The notes below the pieces were generated by a model, which was not told where the DNA came from, did no database searches, and saw only the letters and a program-made list of their open reading frames with translations. Position numbers and translations under genes: made by a program. From assembly GCF_000430585.1 (NCBI RefSeq), contig NZ_AUMH01000001.1, positions 1 through 64,000 on the forward strand: DNA of 64,000 nt, read 5' to 3'. The DNA is from Alicyclobacillus herbarius DSM 13609. Its GTDB lineage: Bacteria; Bacillota; Bacilli; Alicyclobacillales; Alicyclobacillaceae. Positions 27,486 through 42,138 of this stretch are shown piece by piece (position 1 is the first letter of the stretch; each line of letters begins with the position of its first letter).

Positions 27486-27560
27486 TCGACGTTCCCCGAC
27501 ATTTTTGGATGCGTTCAAAAAAAGTTCATATTTCCTCGAAGAAGCATGTGTGGCACGATA

Positions 27561-27572
27561 GTAAGCGTTTAC
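27561..27572 (+). promoter_or_regulatory. cre-like CcpA box upstream of the ilv-leu promoter
   Basis: GTAAGCGTTTAC is a perfect match to the inner part of the Bacillus catabolite response element; only the outer bases of the usual TG...CA differ. It lies about 50 bases upstream of the -35 box, similar to the cre by which CcpA activates ilv-leu in B. subtilis. Confidence 0.6.
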
Positions 27573-27622
27573 GGACAGGAGACCGATAGCGCTTACAGTT
27601 ATAATGGGGAAAGTTGTGACTA

Positions 27623-27652
27623 TTGACACTCGTCTTCTTGCCCGTCTACAAT
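27623..27652 (+). promoter_or_regulatory. Sigma-A promoter of the ilv-leu operon
   Basis: A consensus TTGACA (27623-27628) and TACAAT (27647-27652) are separated by 18 bases. The transcript would start near 27659 and have a leader of about 140 bases before ilvE. No T-box motif is visible in that leader. Confidence 0.75.
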
Positions 27653-27801
27653 GTCCTTCAAACTTCGATTTTCGCCTCATCGTTCTCACTTTTTTCACTA
27701 GCTGAATTTGGCTTACAGAAAATAGTAGGACGATTCGAACGGATCCCAGTAGTGGGGCCCGTGCGGCTTTGTTGATTTCTTCTTCGGGAGTGTGAAGGAA
27801 C

Positions 27802-28710
27802 ATGGGGCAAACCATCTTTCTCAACGGCGACTATGTCGACCAGAGTGAAGCCAAGGTCTCTGTCTACGACCATGGACTGTTGTATGGGGATGGAATCTTC
27901 GAGGGCATTCGCGTATACGGCGGCAATGTGTTTCGGCTTCGCGAACACCTGGTCCGTCTGTATGAGTCGGCACAGTCGGTTTTACTGCAAATTCCGTACA
28001 GCCTCGACGAAATGGAAGGGATTGTTGTTGAGACTGTACGCCGGAATGCCTTGGACGATGCCTATATCCGGTTGGTCGTAACGCGTGGTGTCGGAGACCT
28101 GGGCCTTGACCCATGGAAGTGCCATGCCGCAGAAGTCTTTGTCATCGCCGAGGAATTGGCCATGTTCCCGAAGGAGCTGTACGAGAAGGGAATTGATGTT
28201 GTGTCGGTGCCAACCCGGCGCAACCGTGGCGATATTCTCAGCCCCAAGGTCAAATCGCTCAACTACCTCAACAATATCCTCATAAAGATTGACGCCCGTG
28301 TGGCTGGCGCCAAAGAGGCGCTGGTACTGAACACCGAGGGCTACGTGGTGGAAGGCTCTGGCGAAAATGTGTTCATCGTGAAAAACGGTGTCTTTTATAC
28401 CCCTCCTACGTATTTGGGTGCCCTTGCCGGGATCACACGTCAAGCGGTGATAGAGATTGCGGAAGAGCTGGGCTACATGGTGAAAGAAGAGGCGTTCAAC
28501 CGTCACGATGTCTATGTCGCGGATGAGGTGTTCTTGACCGGTACGGCGGCGGAAATTGTGCCTGTGGTCAAAGTGGATGGACGGGTCATCGGCAACGGGC
28601 AGCCGGGATTGTGTACGAAGCAGATTCACAAGGCGTTCCGTAGCCGTGTCTTGGTGGACGGCGTGCAGGTGTATCCAGACCGCGTCGCTTCGATTACACC
28701 CGGAGCCTAA
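27802..28710 (+). CDS. ilvE: Branched-chain amino acid aminotransferase
   Basis: A 302-residue fold-type IV PLP enzyme. FLNGDYVDQSEAKVSVYDHGLLYGD at the start (the YDHGLLYGDGIFEG motif), the PLP lysine in PKVKSLNYLNN, and TEGYVVEGSGENVF with FLTGTAAEIVPV are typical of IlvE. It catalyses the last step in making isoleucine, leucine and valine. It is the first gene after the sigma-A promoter and lies 78 bases before ilvD. A D-amino acid aminotransferase is excluded by the KSLNYLNN and operon context. Confidence 0.94.
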   Translation: MGQTIFLNGDYVDQSEAKVSVYDHGLLYGDGIFEGIRVYGGNVFRLREHLVRLYESAQSVLLQIPYSLDEMEGIVVETVRRNALDDAYIRLVVTRGVGDLGLDPWKCHAAEVFVIAEELAMFPKELYEKGIDVVSVPTRRNRGDILSPKVKSLNYLNNILIKIDARVAGAKEALVLNTEGYVVEGSGENVFIVKNGVFYTPPTYLGALAGITRQAVIEIAEELGYMVKEEAFNRHDVYVADEVFLTGTAAEIVPVVKVDGRVIGNGQPGLCTKQIHKAFRSRVLVDGVQVYPDRVASITPGA

Positions 28711-28788
28711 TGCGCGAGCCGAATCGGATGTTTAGGTCTTACGTGCTCGTGCCATCGCACAACCTCAAAGTTCAAAGGGGGTGCTTCA

Positions 28789-30453
28789 GTGCGCAGCGAC
28801 ATGATTAAAAAAGGCGTGGACAGGGCGCCTCACCGCAGTCTTCTCTACGCGACCGGAGTAAAACCCACCGATTTGCCAAAACCATTCATCGGGGTTTGCA
28901 ACTCGTACGTCGATATCGTTCCAGGCCATGTGCACCTAAAGCAAATGGGTGAAGTGGTCAAAGCGGCGATTCGGGAAGCGGGCGGTATTCCGTTCGAGTT
29001 TAACACCATTGGTGTGGACGACGGGATTGCCATGGGCCACATTGGGATGCGTTATTCTCTCCCCAGCCGAGAGCTGATTGCCGATTCTGCGGAGACGATG
29101 ATCAACGCGCACTGGTTCGACGGTGTGTTCTACATTCCAAACTGTGACAAAATCACGCCCGGGATGCTAATGGCGGCCGTGCGGACGAATGTCCCGTGCG
29201 TGTTCGTCTCCGGGGGTCCGATGGAGGCTGGACGCTCGCGGAGTGGGCAGCCCCTCTCCTTAATGTCCGTATTTGAAGGGGTAGGGGGTTACCAGTCGGG
29301 GCGCATTAGCGAGGAGGACCTGCTCGATTTAGAGCAGAACGCGTGTCCAACGTGCGGATCGTGTTCGGGTATGTTCACGGCCAATTCGATGAACACCATC
29401 ATGGAGATGTTGGGTATTGCCCTCCCCGGGAACGGCACCATCGTCGCCACCTCAAAAGAACGCGAGGAACTCATTTACGAAGCGGCTCGTCACCTGATGC
29501 GGCTGGTTCAAGAAGATGTTCGGCCGCGCGACATCATCACGCCCGAGGCCATTGATGACGCGTTTGCGCTGGATATGGCGATGGGTGGATCGACCAACAC
29601 GGTGCTGCACCTGATGGCCATCGCCCATGAGGCCGGGATTGACTACGACCTGAATCGCATTAACGAGATTGCCAAGCGCGTTCCATATATCGCAAAGATC
29701 AGTCCTGCTTCCGAGTACAGTATCCAAGACGTTCACCGGGCCGGGGGTGTATCGGCCATCATCAAAGAGTTGATTGAGGCGGGAGCGATTCATCCGGAAC
29801 GCATTACGATTACGGGCAAGACGATTCGGGAGAACGTCCAGGATGCGAAGATTCTCGACGAACGAGTTATTCGCCCCCGTACCAATCCCTACAGCCCGGT
29901 TGGCGGCTTATCGATGTTGTTTGGCAACCTCGCTCCCGATGGTGGTGTTATCAAAGTGGGGGCGGTTCAGGACGGCATCACGGAGTTTGAAGGGGAAGCC
30001 ATCGTTTATGAGTCGCAGGAAGAGGCTCAGCAGGGCATCAACAGTGGAGAAGTGCGCGAAGGGCACGTGGTTGTGATTCGCTACGAAGGGCCCAAAGGCG
30101 GACCTGGGATGCCGGAGATGCTGGCCCCGACGTCTTCGATTGTGGGCCGGGGGCTTGGCACCAAGGTGGCCCTGATTACGGACGGGCGTTTCTCAGGGGC
30201 GACGCGCGGAATTTGCGTCGGGCACATCTCCCCAGAGGCGGCCGAAGGCGGGCCTATCGCCTTGATTCAAAACGGGGACCGCATCCGCATCGATATGAAG
30301 GCGCGAACGATTGATGTCTTGTTGGACGAGGCGGAGCTCGCGGCGCGTAAGGCGCGATGGACCCCGCCGGAACCCAAACAGAGGAGCGGATACTTGCGCC
30401 GCTATTCACAGTTGGTAACCTCCGCCAACACGGGGGCTGTCCTGCGGGGCTAA
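28789..30453 (+). CDS. ilvD: Dihydroxy-acid dehydratase
   Basis: A 554-residue iron-sulfur dehydratase, the third common step in isoleucine and valine synthesis. Cluster cysteines are visible in NCDKITPGM and [34 protein letters not shown] and the C-terminal [19 protein letters not shown] are family hallmarks. The start is GTG with an AAAGGGGG site. It is followed 26 bases later by ilvB. Confidence 0.96.
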   Translation: MRSDMIKKGVDRAPHRSLLYATGVKPTDLPKPFIGVCNSYVDIVPGHVHLKQMGEVVKAAIREAGGIPFEFNTIGVDDGIAMGHIGMRYSLPSRELIADSAETMINAHWFDGVFYIPNCDKITPGMLMAAVRTNVPCVFVSGGPMEAGRSRSGQPLSLMSVFEGVGGYQSGRISEEDLLDLEQNACPTCGSCSGMFTANSMNTIMEMLGIALPGNGTIVATSKEREELIYEAARHLMRLVQEDVRPRDIITPEAIDDAFALDMAMGGSTNTVLHLMAIAHEAGIDYDLNRINEIAKRVPYIAKISPASEYSIQDVHRAGGVSAIIKELIEAGAIHPERITITGKTIRENVQDAKILDERVIRPRTNPYSPVGGLSMLFGNLAPDGGVIKVGAVQDGITEFEGEAIVYESQEEAQQGINSGEVREGHVVVIRYEGPKGGPGMPEMLAPTSSIVGRGLGTKVALITDGRFSGATRGICVGHISPEAAEGGPIALIQNGDRIRIDMKARTIDVLLDEAELAARKARWTPPEPKQRSGYLRRYSQLVTSANTGAVLRG

Positions 30454-30479
30454 CGATAGAAAATGGAGGGAGAGAAATC

Positions 30480-32251
30480 ATGAGCACGGGAGCGGAAGCT
30501 GCAGCGCCAAAACCGTCCACGGAGCAGATCGAAGGCTCGACGCGCGTCGAAGACCGGATGAAGGCACCAAAATCGGTGCTGGAATTGACCGGTGCGGAGA
30601 TGTTGGTGGAGGCGCTGCGCCAGGAAGGTGTCGAAGTTTTATTCGGCTATCCCGGAGGCGCGGTGCTGACCGTTTATGATGCCCTGTACGAGTGCGGAAT
30701 TCAGCACATTTTGACGCGCCACGAACAAGGGGCCATTCATGCGGCCGAAGGGTACGCCCGTGTCACTGGACGTCCCGGTGTCGTCATTGCCACTTCTGGA
30801 CCGGGTGCGACCAATTTGGTGACCGGTCTGGCCGACGCGATGATGGATTCCTTGCCCTTGGTGGTATTCACCGGTCAGGTGGCGACCAATGTGATTGGTA
30901 CGGATGCCTTCCAGGAGGCTTCAGTCCTTGGCATCACCATGCCGGTGACCAAGCACAGCTACCAGGTACGGGATGTAGCGGAGCTACCACAGGTCATCAA
31001 AGAGGCTTTCCACATCGCCACGACCGGCCGTCCTGGCCCCGTGTTGATTGACTTGCCCAAAGACATCTCAAACGCCAAAGGGGTGTTTCGCTACGATGAC
31101 CCGGTTTGTCTGCCGGGTTATCAGCCCACCGTAGAGCCGAACCGGCTGCAGCTGCGTAAGTTGGCGGCGGCCATCAGGGCGGCAAAACGGCCGGTCATTT
31201 TGGCTGGGGCAGGGGTCCTGCACGCCCGCGCGCACGACCTGTTGCGGCGGTTTGCCGAACAAACGCAGATCCCGGTGGTCAATACCTTGCTCGGACTCGG
31301 CAGTTTTCCGGGGACACACCCACTGTTCCTTGGTATGGGCGGTATGCATGGGACGTTTGCCGCCAATCACGCCATGTACGAGGCCGACTTGTTAATGAAC
31401 TTTGGGGCCCGGTTTGACGACCGATTGACGGGAAATCTATCACATTTTGCTCAGCGGGCGAAGGTGGCTCACGTCGATATCGATCCGGCCGAGATCGGCA
31501 AGAATGTGCCTACGGATATCCCAGTGGTCGGCGATGCTGGCCGCGCGTTGGAGGTTTTGCTGCAGGAGTGTCCACAACCGGGCTCCTATCAGGATTGGGT
31601 CAATCGCCTATTGGAACTCAAGCAGTCCTACCCGCTATGGTACGAACGTGAAGAGGATCAACTGAAACCGCAATGGGTCGTTGAGGAGATCCACCGCCTG
31701 ACAAACGGAGACGCGATTGTGGTGACGGATGTTGGCCAGCACCAAATGTGGGCGGCCCAGTTTTATCCGTTCGCCAAACCGCATCGGTTTGTGACTTCCG
31801 GTGGACTTGGCACGATGGGCTTCGGGTTGCCGGCCGCGATAGGGGCCCAGTTGGGGGCGCCAGACACGGTGGTCGCGGCAGTGCTCGGTGACGGCGGCTT
31901 TCAGATGACGGTACAGGAACTGGCGCTATTGGCTGAGTACAAGCTCCCGGTAAAGGTCATCATCCTCAACAACTTGGCTCTTGGCATGGTGCGGCAGTGG
32001 CAGGAATTGTTCTATCAAGGCCGTTATTCGCATTCCTTGCTTCCCTTTCAGCCGGACTATCTCAAGCTGGCGGAAGCGTATGCCATTCCAGGGTATCGCG
32101 TGGCGGACGAAGCGTCTTGCACCGCGGTGCTAGAGCAGGTTCTTACCGCTCCCGGACCTGCACTGATTGAGTGCCGGGTGGCGCCGGACGAAAACGTCTA
32201 TCCGATGGTCGCGCCAGGAAAAGGGCTGCACGAGATGATAGGGGTGAAACC

Positions 32252-32255
<4 letters not shown>
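30480..32255 (+). CDS. ilvB: Acetolactate synthase large subunit
   Basis: A 591-residue thiamine diphosphate enzyme that condenses pyruvate to acetolactate or acetohydroxybutyrate. The catalytic glutamate lies in [15 protein letters not shown]; the ThDP/Mg motif is [15 protein letters not shown]...NNLALGM (GDG to NN). The start at 30480 has GGAGG ten bases upstream; a longer frame reading back into ilvD lacks support. The first 35 residues are a hydrophilic Ala/Pro/Glu-rich extension before the conserved domain. Its stop overlaps ilvN as ATGA, so the two subunits are coupled. Confidence 0.96.
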
Positions 32256-35399
<3,144 letters not shown>

Positions 35400-35403
<4 letters not shown>

Positions 35404-36554
35404 CGAAACGGATTGCAGTACTGCCTGGCGATGGCATCGGGCCGGAAGTGACAGCGGCGGCCGTGCGGTTGCTGCATGCCGTGGCGGCGTGGACCGGTGA
35501 ACGCTTTGAGTTTTCATACGGTTTGATTGGCGGTGCAGCGATTGATGAGACCGGCCACCCATTACCGCAGGAAACGGTGGAGCTGTGTCAAGGCAGTGAC
35601 GCTGTACTGCTTGGAGCCGTGGGTGGACCGAAGTGGGATAAGGGCGCGGGCCACTTGCGGCCAGAGGCTGGTCTGCTCGGGATTCGCAAGGCGCTCGGGG
35701 TCTACGCGAATCTGCGACCGATTACGGTTTTCCCGAGTCTGGTCGGGTCTTCTCCCTTGCGCCCTGAGGTGGTGCAAGGTGCCGATTTTGTGATTGTCCG
35801 CGAGCTTACCGGAGGTCTGTATTTCGGCGAGCCGAGGGAGCGCCGTCAGACCGAGAACGGCCTGCTGGTGGTCGACACGTTGGTCTATACTGAGGTAGAG
35901 ATTGAGCGGATTTTGCGGCTCGCGTTTGAACTGGCGGCCAAGCGCAAAGGCAAGTTGACCTCGGTGGATAAGGCAAATGTGTTGGAATCGAGCCGAGTCT
36001 GGCGGGAGACGGCCGAACGGTTGGCGTCCGAGTATCCGACTGTCGAAGTAAACCACCTATTGGTAGACAATGCGGCCATGCAGCTGGTACAAAATCCGCG
36101 CCAGTTTGACGTGCTGGTCACCGAGAACCTATTTGGCGACATTCTCAGCGACGAGGGCGCGATGATTAGTGGATCCATTGGGTTATTGCCATCCGCCAGC
36201 CTGAGCAGCGGCGGACCCGGCCTGTATGAACCGGTGCACGGTTCGGCTCCGGATATTGCGGGCCAGAACAAGGCCAACCCGTTGGCCAGTTTTCTGTCCG
36301 TGGCCTTGATGCTGCGTCATTCACTCGGGATGGAGAAAGTGGCGGAGGCCGTCGAGCAGGCGGTTCAGGACGTGCTGGAAGCTGGTTGGCGCACAGCGGA
36401 CTTGTGGGCGGGCGCCGGGGTCAAGGCACATGCGGAGCCGCTGGGAACCGGCGAAATGACGGATAAGGTACTCGAGGCCTTGCAGAATCGATTGGAAGGG
36501 CAAAGGAGGGGGACGGTTCATGTCCACGGCGCAGCCGAAGACGCTGTTCGATAA
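35400..36554 (+). CDS. leuB: 3-isopropylmalate dehydrogenase
   Basis: A 384-residue NAD-dependent decarboxylating dehydrogenase. [15 protein letters not shown] opens the protein; [50 protein letters not shown] and the NAD-binding [18 protein letters not shown] follow. It runs about 20 residues past the usual end with a hydrophilic tail that overlaps leuC by 35 bases. The ATG overlaps the leuA stop. Confidence 0.96.
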
Positions 36555-37986
36555 AATCTGGGAATCACATGTCGTTGTCGAGGATGGGAGTCAAAGCCTC
36601 ATCTACATTGACTTGCACCTGGTCCACGAGGTGACGTCGCCGCAGGCGTTTGAAGCGCTGCGTCTGGCTGGCCGTCGCGTTCGGCGCCCGGACCTGACGT
36701 TTGCGACCATGGACCATAACGTACCGACAGATAACCCGCTGGATGTGCGCGATCCGATTGCGGCGAAGCAAATTGAGACGTTGGCAAACAACTGCCGCGA
36801 GTTCGGAATCCCACTTGCCGATCTCAAGAGTCGTGACCAGGGCATCGTGCACGTTATCGGTCCCGAGTTGGGTCTCACACAGCCTGGCAAGACCATCGTC
36901 TGTGGGGACAGCCATACCTCGACCCATGGCGCGTTTGGCGCGTTGGCGTTTGGCATCGGGACGAGTGAGGTGGAACACGTCCTCGCGACGCAGTGCCTGT
37001 GGCAGGTACGGCCAAAAACGTTGAACGTTCGCCTGAACGGTCGGCTGCCGGCGGGAATCACTGCGAAAGATGTGATTCTGGCGGTTATCGGTCGTTATGG
37101 GGTGGACTTTGGAACGGGGTATGTCATCGAGTTTTCCGGTGAAGCGGTGCGCAGCCTGAGCATGGAAGGCCGGATGACCATGTGCAACATGGCGATTGAA
37201 GCCGGTGCCCGGGCCGGATTGGTGGCCCCGGATGAGGTGACCTTCGCTTACCTGCGGGGTCGCCCACACGTGCCGCAGGGAAGCGATTTTGACCGGGCGG
37301 TCGAAGCCTGGCGGGAGCTGTGCACGGATGAGGGGGCCGTCTTTGACAAGGTCATCGAGCTTGACGTCTCGGAATTGGAACCACAGGTGACCTGGGGCAC
37401 CAATCCCGGCATGTGTCTGGGCATCAATGACCCGATTCCGAATCCGGCCAGCTTTGCGTCTCCGGTGGCTCGGAAGGCGGCGGAGCAAGCGTTGGCTTAC
37501 ATGGGACTCACGCCGGGAACACGGCTGACGGAGGTGCCCATCCAGCACGTATTTATTGGGTCTTGTACCAACGCGCGGATTGAGGACCTGCGCCTGGCGG
37601 CAGAGGTCGCCAAAGGCCGGAAGGTGGCTCCCGGTGTGCGGGCGTTGGTCGTGCCGGGCTCCAAACGGGTCAAGGAGCAGGCCGAGGCCGAAGGGTTGCA
37701 TGAGGTGTTCCGGGCTGCCGGGTTCGAATGGCGCGAGCCGGGGTGCAGCATGTGTTTGGCGATGAACCCGGATTTCGTCCCGGCGGGCGAACGGTGCGCT
37801 TCCACCTCCAACCGGAACTTTGAAGGACGTCAAGGCAAAGGGGCGCGCACACACCTCGTGAGTCCGGCGATGGCGGCAGCCGCCGCGATTGCGGGTCATT
37901 TTGTGGATGTGCGGGAATTTCTCGACGGGTCCCCGTCCCCGATTAACACAGGAGGTGCTAGCCATGGAGCCGCTCGTCCGGCATGA
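36520..37986 (+). CDS. leuC: Isopropylmalate isomerase large subunit
   Basis: A 488-residue aconitase-type subunit. [12 protein letters not shown] is the usual N-terminus, [32 protein letters not shown] carries active-site residues (as [13 protein letters not shown]), and the 4Fe-4S ligands are in [12 protein letters not shown] and GCSMCLAMN. With LeuD it converts 2- to 3-isopropylmalate. AAGGAGGGGG lies well placed before the ATG. The C-terminus carries a Ser/Pro tail that overlaps the leuD start by 23 bases. Confidence 0.96.
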   Translation: MSTAQPKTLFDKIWESHVVVEDGSQSLIYIDLHLVHEVTSPQAFEALRLAGRRVRRPDLTFATMDHNVPTDNPLDVRDPIAAKQIETLANNCREFGIPLADLKSRDQGIVHVIGPELGLTQPGKTIVCGDSHTSTHGAFGALAFGIGTSEVEHVLATQCLWQVRPKTLNVRLNGRLPAGITAKDVILAVIGRYGVDFGTGYVIEFSGEAVRSLSMEGRMTMCNMAIEAGARAGLVAPDEVTFAYLRGRPHVPQGSDFDRAVEAWRELCTDEGAVFDKVIELDVSELEPQVTWGTNPGMCLGINDPIPNPASFASPVARKAAEQALAYMGLTPGTRLTEVPIQHVFIGSCTNARIEDLRLAAEVAKGRKVAPGVRALVVPGSKRVKEQAEAEGLHEVFRAAGFEWREPGCSMCLAMNPDFVPAGERCASTSNRNFEGRQGKGARTHLVSPAMAAAAAIAGHFVDVREFLDGSPSPINTGGASHGAARPA

Positions 37987-38563
37987 AGGGAAGGCGGCGT
38001 TCCTCGACCGCGTGAACGTCGATACCGACCAGATCATTCCCAAACAGTTTCTGAAACGCATTGAACGGAGCGGGTTCGGGAAATTCCTGTTTTACGATTG
38101 GCGATATCTGGATGATGGCTCGCCAAACCCGGAATTCGCGCTGAACCAGCCGTATTACGAAGGAGCCAGCATTCTGGTGGCGCGCGATAACTTCGGCTGC
38201 GGATCCTCCCGCGAACACGCGGCTTGGGCACTGGCCGACTATGGCATTCGCGTGATCTTGGCGCCGTCGTTCGCTGATATTTTCTATAACAACTGCTTTA
38301 AGAACGGGCTCTTGCCAGTAGTTCTGTCGAGCGAGGCGATTCAACACCTGTTTGCAGTGGGCGCGGGGCACTCTTATCACCTGACGGTCGACCTTGAGAA
38401 TCAGCGGGTGGAGCTGCCGGATGGAAGCCAGTACCTGTTTGAAATCGATCCGCAGCGTAAGCACAAGCTGCTGCATGGTCTCGACGATGTCGGGCTGACT
38501 CTACAGCATGAAGGCGCGATTGCGGCCTATGAGGCCCGACGCAAGGTGGCGGTCGGGAGATGA
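37964..38563 (+). CDS. leuD: Isopropylmalate isomerase small subunit
   Basis: A 199-residue swivel-domain subunit with [15 protein letters not shown] at the start and [20 protein letters not shown], the phosphate/carboxylate-binding loop. The ATG follows AGGAGGTGCTAGCC; an upstream frame inside leuC is not supported. It ends in an ATGA overlap with hom. Confidence 0.96.
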   Translation: MEPLVRHEGKAAFLDRVNVDTDQIIPKQFLKRIERSGFGKFLFYDWRYLDDGSPNPEFALNQPYYEGASILVARDNFGCGSSREHAAWALADYGIRVILAPSFADIFYNNCFKNGLLPVVLSSEAIQHLFAVGAGHSYHLTVDLENQRVELPDGSQYLFEIDPQRKHKLLHGLDDVGLTLQHEGAIAAYEARRKVAVGR

Positions 38564-39915
38564 ACGTACAGATTGGACTGCTCGGCTGTGGAACGGTCGG
38601 ATCGGGCGTAGTGCAGTTGCTGCAGCGGCGCGTGGATAAGATTCAGGCAATGACCGGGATGCGTCCGGTGCTCAAACACATTTTGGTCCGGGATCCCGCA
38701 AAACCGCGCGGTGTGAACCTGGATGGCATCCATATAACGACATGTCCCGAAGACATCCTGTCCGATCCGGACGTTCGCATTGTGGTCGAGACGATTGGCG
38801 GCATAGACGATGCGAAACGGATGTTGTTGGCCGCGATTGCGGCTGGAAAGCACGTGGTCACCGCCAATAAGGACTTGATTGCCAGCCATGGACCGGAGAT
38901 CTGGGAAGCGGCGACCAAGGCGGGCGTGGATGTGTACTACGAGGCGGCGGTGGGGGGGGCCATCCCCCTCATCCGTCCGTTAAAGGAGTCCCTGAGCGCC
39001 AACGACATCACCGACTTGAAAGGGATTCTCAACGGCACGACGAACTATATTCTGACACGCATGACCGAAACGCGTGCGGACTATGCCGACGCCCTGCGGG
39101 AAGCGCAGGAGCTAGGTTATGCCGAGGCCGATCCGTCCAGCGACGTCGACGGCTTCGACGCGGCACGCAAGCTGGCCATTCTGGCCTCGATTGCGTTTCA
39201 TGCCCGGGTACGTCTGGAAGACGTGGAGGTCGAAGGGATTCGCTCCGTTTCGGCGCGGGATGTACAGTATGCCGAAGAGCTGGGGGCGGTGATTAAGCTG
39301 TTGGCGACGGGTACCGACCGAGGTGGCCACCTGGCGCTGCGGGTACGGCCGACGTTGGTACCAAAAGAGCACCCGCTGGCTAGCGTATCGGATTCGTATA
39401 ACGCCCTGTTCGTGCGGGGCGACGCGTCCGGCGATTTGATGTTTTTTGGCCGTGGCGCGGGTTCGCTGCCGACCGCAAGCGCTGTGGTGGGTGACCTAAT
39501 CGATGTCCTGCGGAACCTGCGCCTGGGTGTGGTGCAGTCGGCGCCCCAGTATTGCCTGCCGAACAAGCGGATCGATGCCAACTCCCTTGAGCCGCAGCGC
39601 CACTATTTGCGTCTCTTGGTGGAGGATCAGCCCGGGGTGTTTGCCCGCATCGCCAGTGTCTTTGGTGACGTCGGTGTGAGTATGGAATCGGTGCTGCAAA
39701 AGCGGGTCGAGAAACGGTCTGCGGAGATTGTCATTGTCACGCACCGGACCATGCCGCAGCGCCTGCGCAAGGTGCTGGATGCGCTGGGCACGGAGGTTTC
39801 CGTCCGCGAAGTGTGCAGCGTGATGCCGGTTGAACCGAGCGATGATGAGGCGAGGGCCGAAGACAAAGTCGGTCTAGCGGGGGATGCCGAGGTGCTGTCT
39901 GCCGCCGAGGCCTGA
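38560..39915 (+). CDS. hom: Homoserine dehydrogenase with C-terminal ACT domain
   Basis: A 451-residue enzyme that reduces aspartate semialdehyde to homoserine. The NAD(P)-binding motif is [52 protein letters not shown] and [22 protein letters not shown] form the catalytic set. The last 90 residues are an ACT domain ([22 protein letters not shown]) for threonine control. It overlaps leuD by four bases, which places threonine synthesis in the leucine transcript. Aspartokinase is not in the window. Confidence 0.96.
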   Translation: MNVQIGLLGCGTVGSGVVQLLQRRVDKIQAMTGMRPVLKHILVRDPAKPRGVNLDGIHITTCPEDILSDPDVRIVVETIGGIDDAKRMLLAAIAAGKHVVTANKDLIASHGPEIWEAATKAGVDVYYEAAVGGAIPLIRPLKESLSANDITDLKGILNGTTNYILTRMTETRADYADALREAQELGYAEADPSSDVDGFDAARKLAILASIAFHARVRLEDVEVEGIRSVSARDVQYAEELGAVIKLLATGTDRGGHLALRVRPTLVPKEHPLASVSDSYNALFVRGDASGDLMFFGRGAGSLPTASAVVGDLIDVLRNLRLGVVQSAPQYCLPNKRIDANSLEPQRHYLRLLVEDQPGVFARIASVFGDVGVSMESVLQKRVEKRSAEIVIVTHRTMPQRLRKVLDALGTEVSVREVCSVMPVEPSDDEARAEDKVGLAGDAEVLSAAEA

Positions 39916-39929
39916 GGCACGCTTCGTGG

Positions 39930-39958
39930 TTGACTCATATCTGTGTCCGGACCATATT
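39930..39958 (+). promoter_or_regulatory. Possible internal promoter before thrC
   Basis: TTGACT (39930-39935) and CATATT (39953-39958) are 17 bases apart in the 102-base gap between hom and thrC, followed by an AT-rich stretch. It would let thrC-thrB be expressed apart from ilv-leu. Confidence 0.5.
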
Positions 39959-40017
39959 TAATTTAATTAGGATAGTTCTCGGGAAAACGTGGTCGATATA
40001 GGGGGAGGGGCTTCTTC

Positions 40018-41097
40018 ATGACGAACGATTCCATGCAGCACAGGGGGTGGCCTGGGATTCTCTCGGCCTACCGGTCGTGGTTACCCGTTGCGGAGACGAC
40101 GCCTCTGCTCAGCCTGTGCGAAGGGAACACACCTTTGATTCCGTCGCCTCTCCTCAGCGAACGTACAGGGTGCCATGTCTATCTGAAATTCGAAGGAGCA
40201 AATCCAACCGGATCGTTCAAGGATCGCGGCATGGTACTGGCGGTGGCCAAGGCGGTCGAGGAGGGCAGTCAGGCGGTCATCTGCGCCTCGACCGGGAACA
40301 CGTCAGCCTCTGCGGCGGCGTATGCGGCGCGTGCCGGTCTGCGCGCCGTGGTCTTGATTCCGGAGGGCAAGGTCGCTCTTGGCAAACTCGCGCAGGCAGC
40401 GATTTACGGCGCGGAAGTGGTGTCCATTCGCGGGAATTTTGACAAGGCGCTGCAGCTTGTCCGCGAATTGGCGTCGAAACTGCCCGTGACGGTGGTCAAT
40501 TCCATCAATCCGTACCGTCTCGAGGGACAGCAGACCGCCGCGTTTGAGGTGTGCGATACACTCGGCCGGGCGCCTGATAGGCTTTGTATTCCGGTGGGCA
40601 ACGCTGGAAACATCAGTGCGTACTGGAAAGGGTTTCGGGCTTACCAGCAGGGTGGCGTCATCGACCGAGCGCCCAAGATGCATGGTTTTGAGGCTGAGGG
40701 CGCGGCGGCTTTGGTGGTCGGACACCCGATTGAAAACCCGGAGACGTTCGCCACTGCCATTCGCATCGGCAACCCGGCGTCGGCCACGCTCGCTTTAAAT
40801 GCGGCGCGTGAATCCGGCGGCGCGATTAACGCGGTCAGCGATGATGAGATTCGTGCGGCGTACAAGCTCATTGCCCGTGAGGGTGTATTCGCCGAGCCAG
40901 CTTCTGCTGCTTCGGTGGCCGGATTGCTGCAGTTGGCCCGTACAGGCCAGCTCCATCCGGACGAAACCGTCGTGTGTGTGTTGACCGGCAACGGTCTGAA
41001 GGACCCGGATACCGCCACCCAACTCGGCTCACGGTCTACACAAGTGGTAGATGCTGAACTGACGGCTGTGCAAAAGGTTTTGGAGAAACGGTTGTGA
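40018..41097 (+). CDS. thrC: Threonine synthase
   Basis: A 359-residue fold-type II PLP enzyme making threonine from O-phosphohomoserine. The PLP lysine is in [29 protein letters not shown] follows, and the glycine-rich phosphate loop is [14 protein letters not shown]. It is the short Bacillus-type form. GGGGGAGGGG precedes the ATG, and its stop overlaps the thrB GTG start. Confidence 0.95.
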   Translation: MTNDSMQHRGWPGILSAYRSWLPVAETTPLLSLCEGNTPLIPSPLLSERTGCHVYLKFEGANPTGSFKDRGMVLAVAKAVEEGSQAVICASTGNTSASAAAYAARAGLRAVVLIPEGKVALGKLAQAAIYGAEVVSIRGNFDKALQLVRELASKLPVTVVNSINPYRLEGQQTAAFEVCDTLGRAPDRLCIPVGNAGNISAYWKGFRAYQQGGVIDRAPKMHGFEAEGAAALVVGHPIENPETFATAIRIGNPASATLALNAARESGGAINAVSDDEIRAAYKLIAREGVFAEPASAASVAGLLQLARTGQLHPDETVVCVLTGNGLKDPDTATQLGSRSTQVVDAELTAVQKVLEKRL

Positions 41098-42095
41098 AAG
41101 ATAGGGTGGCGGATGTGGAAGCTGTGAGGACAACACAAAATCACTGCGGAGACCAGCTGCGGTTGCGCGTACGCGTGCCCGCTACCTCTGCGAACTTAGG
41201 GCCTGGTTTTGACTGCATGGGCCTGGCGTTGGCCCTGTTCAATGAAATGGAGGTTGAGACGGGCCACCCATTCTCGGTCGAAATTGACGGAGAGGCTGCG
41301 AACCAGCTTCCGGTTTCCCGGGACAATGCCATCGTCAGGGCCATGGACTTCCTCTTTGCCAAGGTGGGGGCGGGGAGGGTCCCGCGGGAGTGGCGGTTAC
41401 GGGCCTACAACCAAATTCCCATTGCTTCGGGGCTCGGGTCCAGCGCGAGCGCCATTGTTGGGGGCTTGTTGTTGGCGAACGAGCTCGTCGCGTGCTTTGA
41501 GCCCGATTTGGTGTTGGACGACGCTGGGTTGCTCGCTTTGGCCAGTGAGCTGGAAGGGCACCCGGACAATGTCGCGCCGGCTCTGTTTGGCGGGGGTTGC
41601 CTGTGCGCCGGGGCAGGACAGGGGCCGGCGTATCTCCCGCTTCCGATTCCGGAGCAGCTCGTGTTTGCGGTCGGCGTGCCGAACTTCCCGTTGCCCACCG
41701 AAAAGGCGCGCAAGGCGTTGCCAAACCAGGTGCAGATGGCGGATGCGGTCTACAACGTGACACAGGCGTCGCGCTTGATGCTGGCCTTGTCCAGCGGTCA
41801 GCTCGACCTTCTCCGCGTGGGCTTTGGGGATAGGCTCCATGAGCCGTATCGACGCAGGCTGATTCCGGGTTTCGACGACGTCCGGCGAGCGGCACTGCGG
41901 CAAGGCGCGAAGGCGTTGACGCTCAGCGGGGCCGGGCCGTCCCTTTTGGCCTGGTGCGATGACGAACAGACTGCGCTTCGGGTGGCGGATGAAATCACAC
42001 TGGCATGGCGTGAGTACAATGTCGAGTGTGTGTCGATGGTGTTGCGGCCCTGGTTGGACAAGCCGCAGGTGGAGCGTCTGGCGCCGCGGAGATAG
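41094..42095 (+). CDS. thrB: Homoserine kinase
   Basis: A 333-residue GHMP-family kinase that phosphorylates homoserine. [19 protein letters not shown] is the first motif, [18 protein letters not shown] the ATP-binding loop, and [12 protein letters not shown] the third GHMP motif. The start is GTG, overlapping the thrC stop as GTGA. About 18 residues precede the conserved domain. Confidence 0.95.
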   Translation: MKDRVADVEAVRTTQNHCGDQLRLRVRVPATSANLGPGFDCMGLALALFNEMEVETGHPFSVEIDGEAANQLPVSRDNAIVRAMDFLFAKVGAGRVPREWRLRAYNQIPIASGLGSSASAIVGGLLLANELVACFEPDLVLDDAGLLALASELEGHPDNVAPALFGGGCLCAGAGQGPAYLPLPIPEQLVFAVGVPNFPLPTEKARKALPNQVQMADAVYNVTQASRLMLALSSGQLDLLRVGFGDRLHEPYRRRLIPGFDDVRRAALRQGAKALTLSGAGPSLLAWCDDEQTALRVADEITLAWREYNVECVSMVLRPWLDKPQVERLAPRR

Positions 42096-42138
42096 CCCGC
42101 GGCGCCCTGGCGACAGCGGTCCTGGCGACCCACAAAGG

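Noticed and set aside
27600-27605. TATAAT as an alternative ilv-leu promoter
   Set aside because: No -35 at a proper distance and no TG extension; the TTGACA/TACAAT pair downstream is far better.
27710-27724. CodY-like box GGCTTACAGAAAATA in the ilv leader
   Set aside because: Five of fifteen positions differ from the CodY consensus, which is too weak to call.
27653-27801. T-box riboswitch expected before ilv-leu genes
   Set aside because: I saw no AGGGTGGNACCGCG core and no terminator/antiterminator pair in the leader.
36565-38061. A 498-codon minus-strand open frame opposite leuC
   Set aside because: It is the antisense of well-supported leuC and leuD; long antisense frames are common at this GC content, and the protein has no family pattern.
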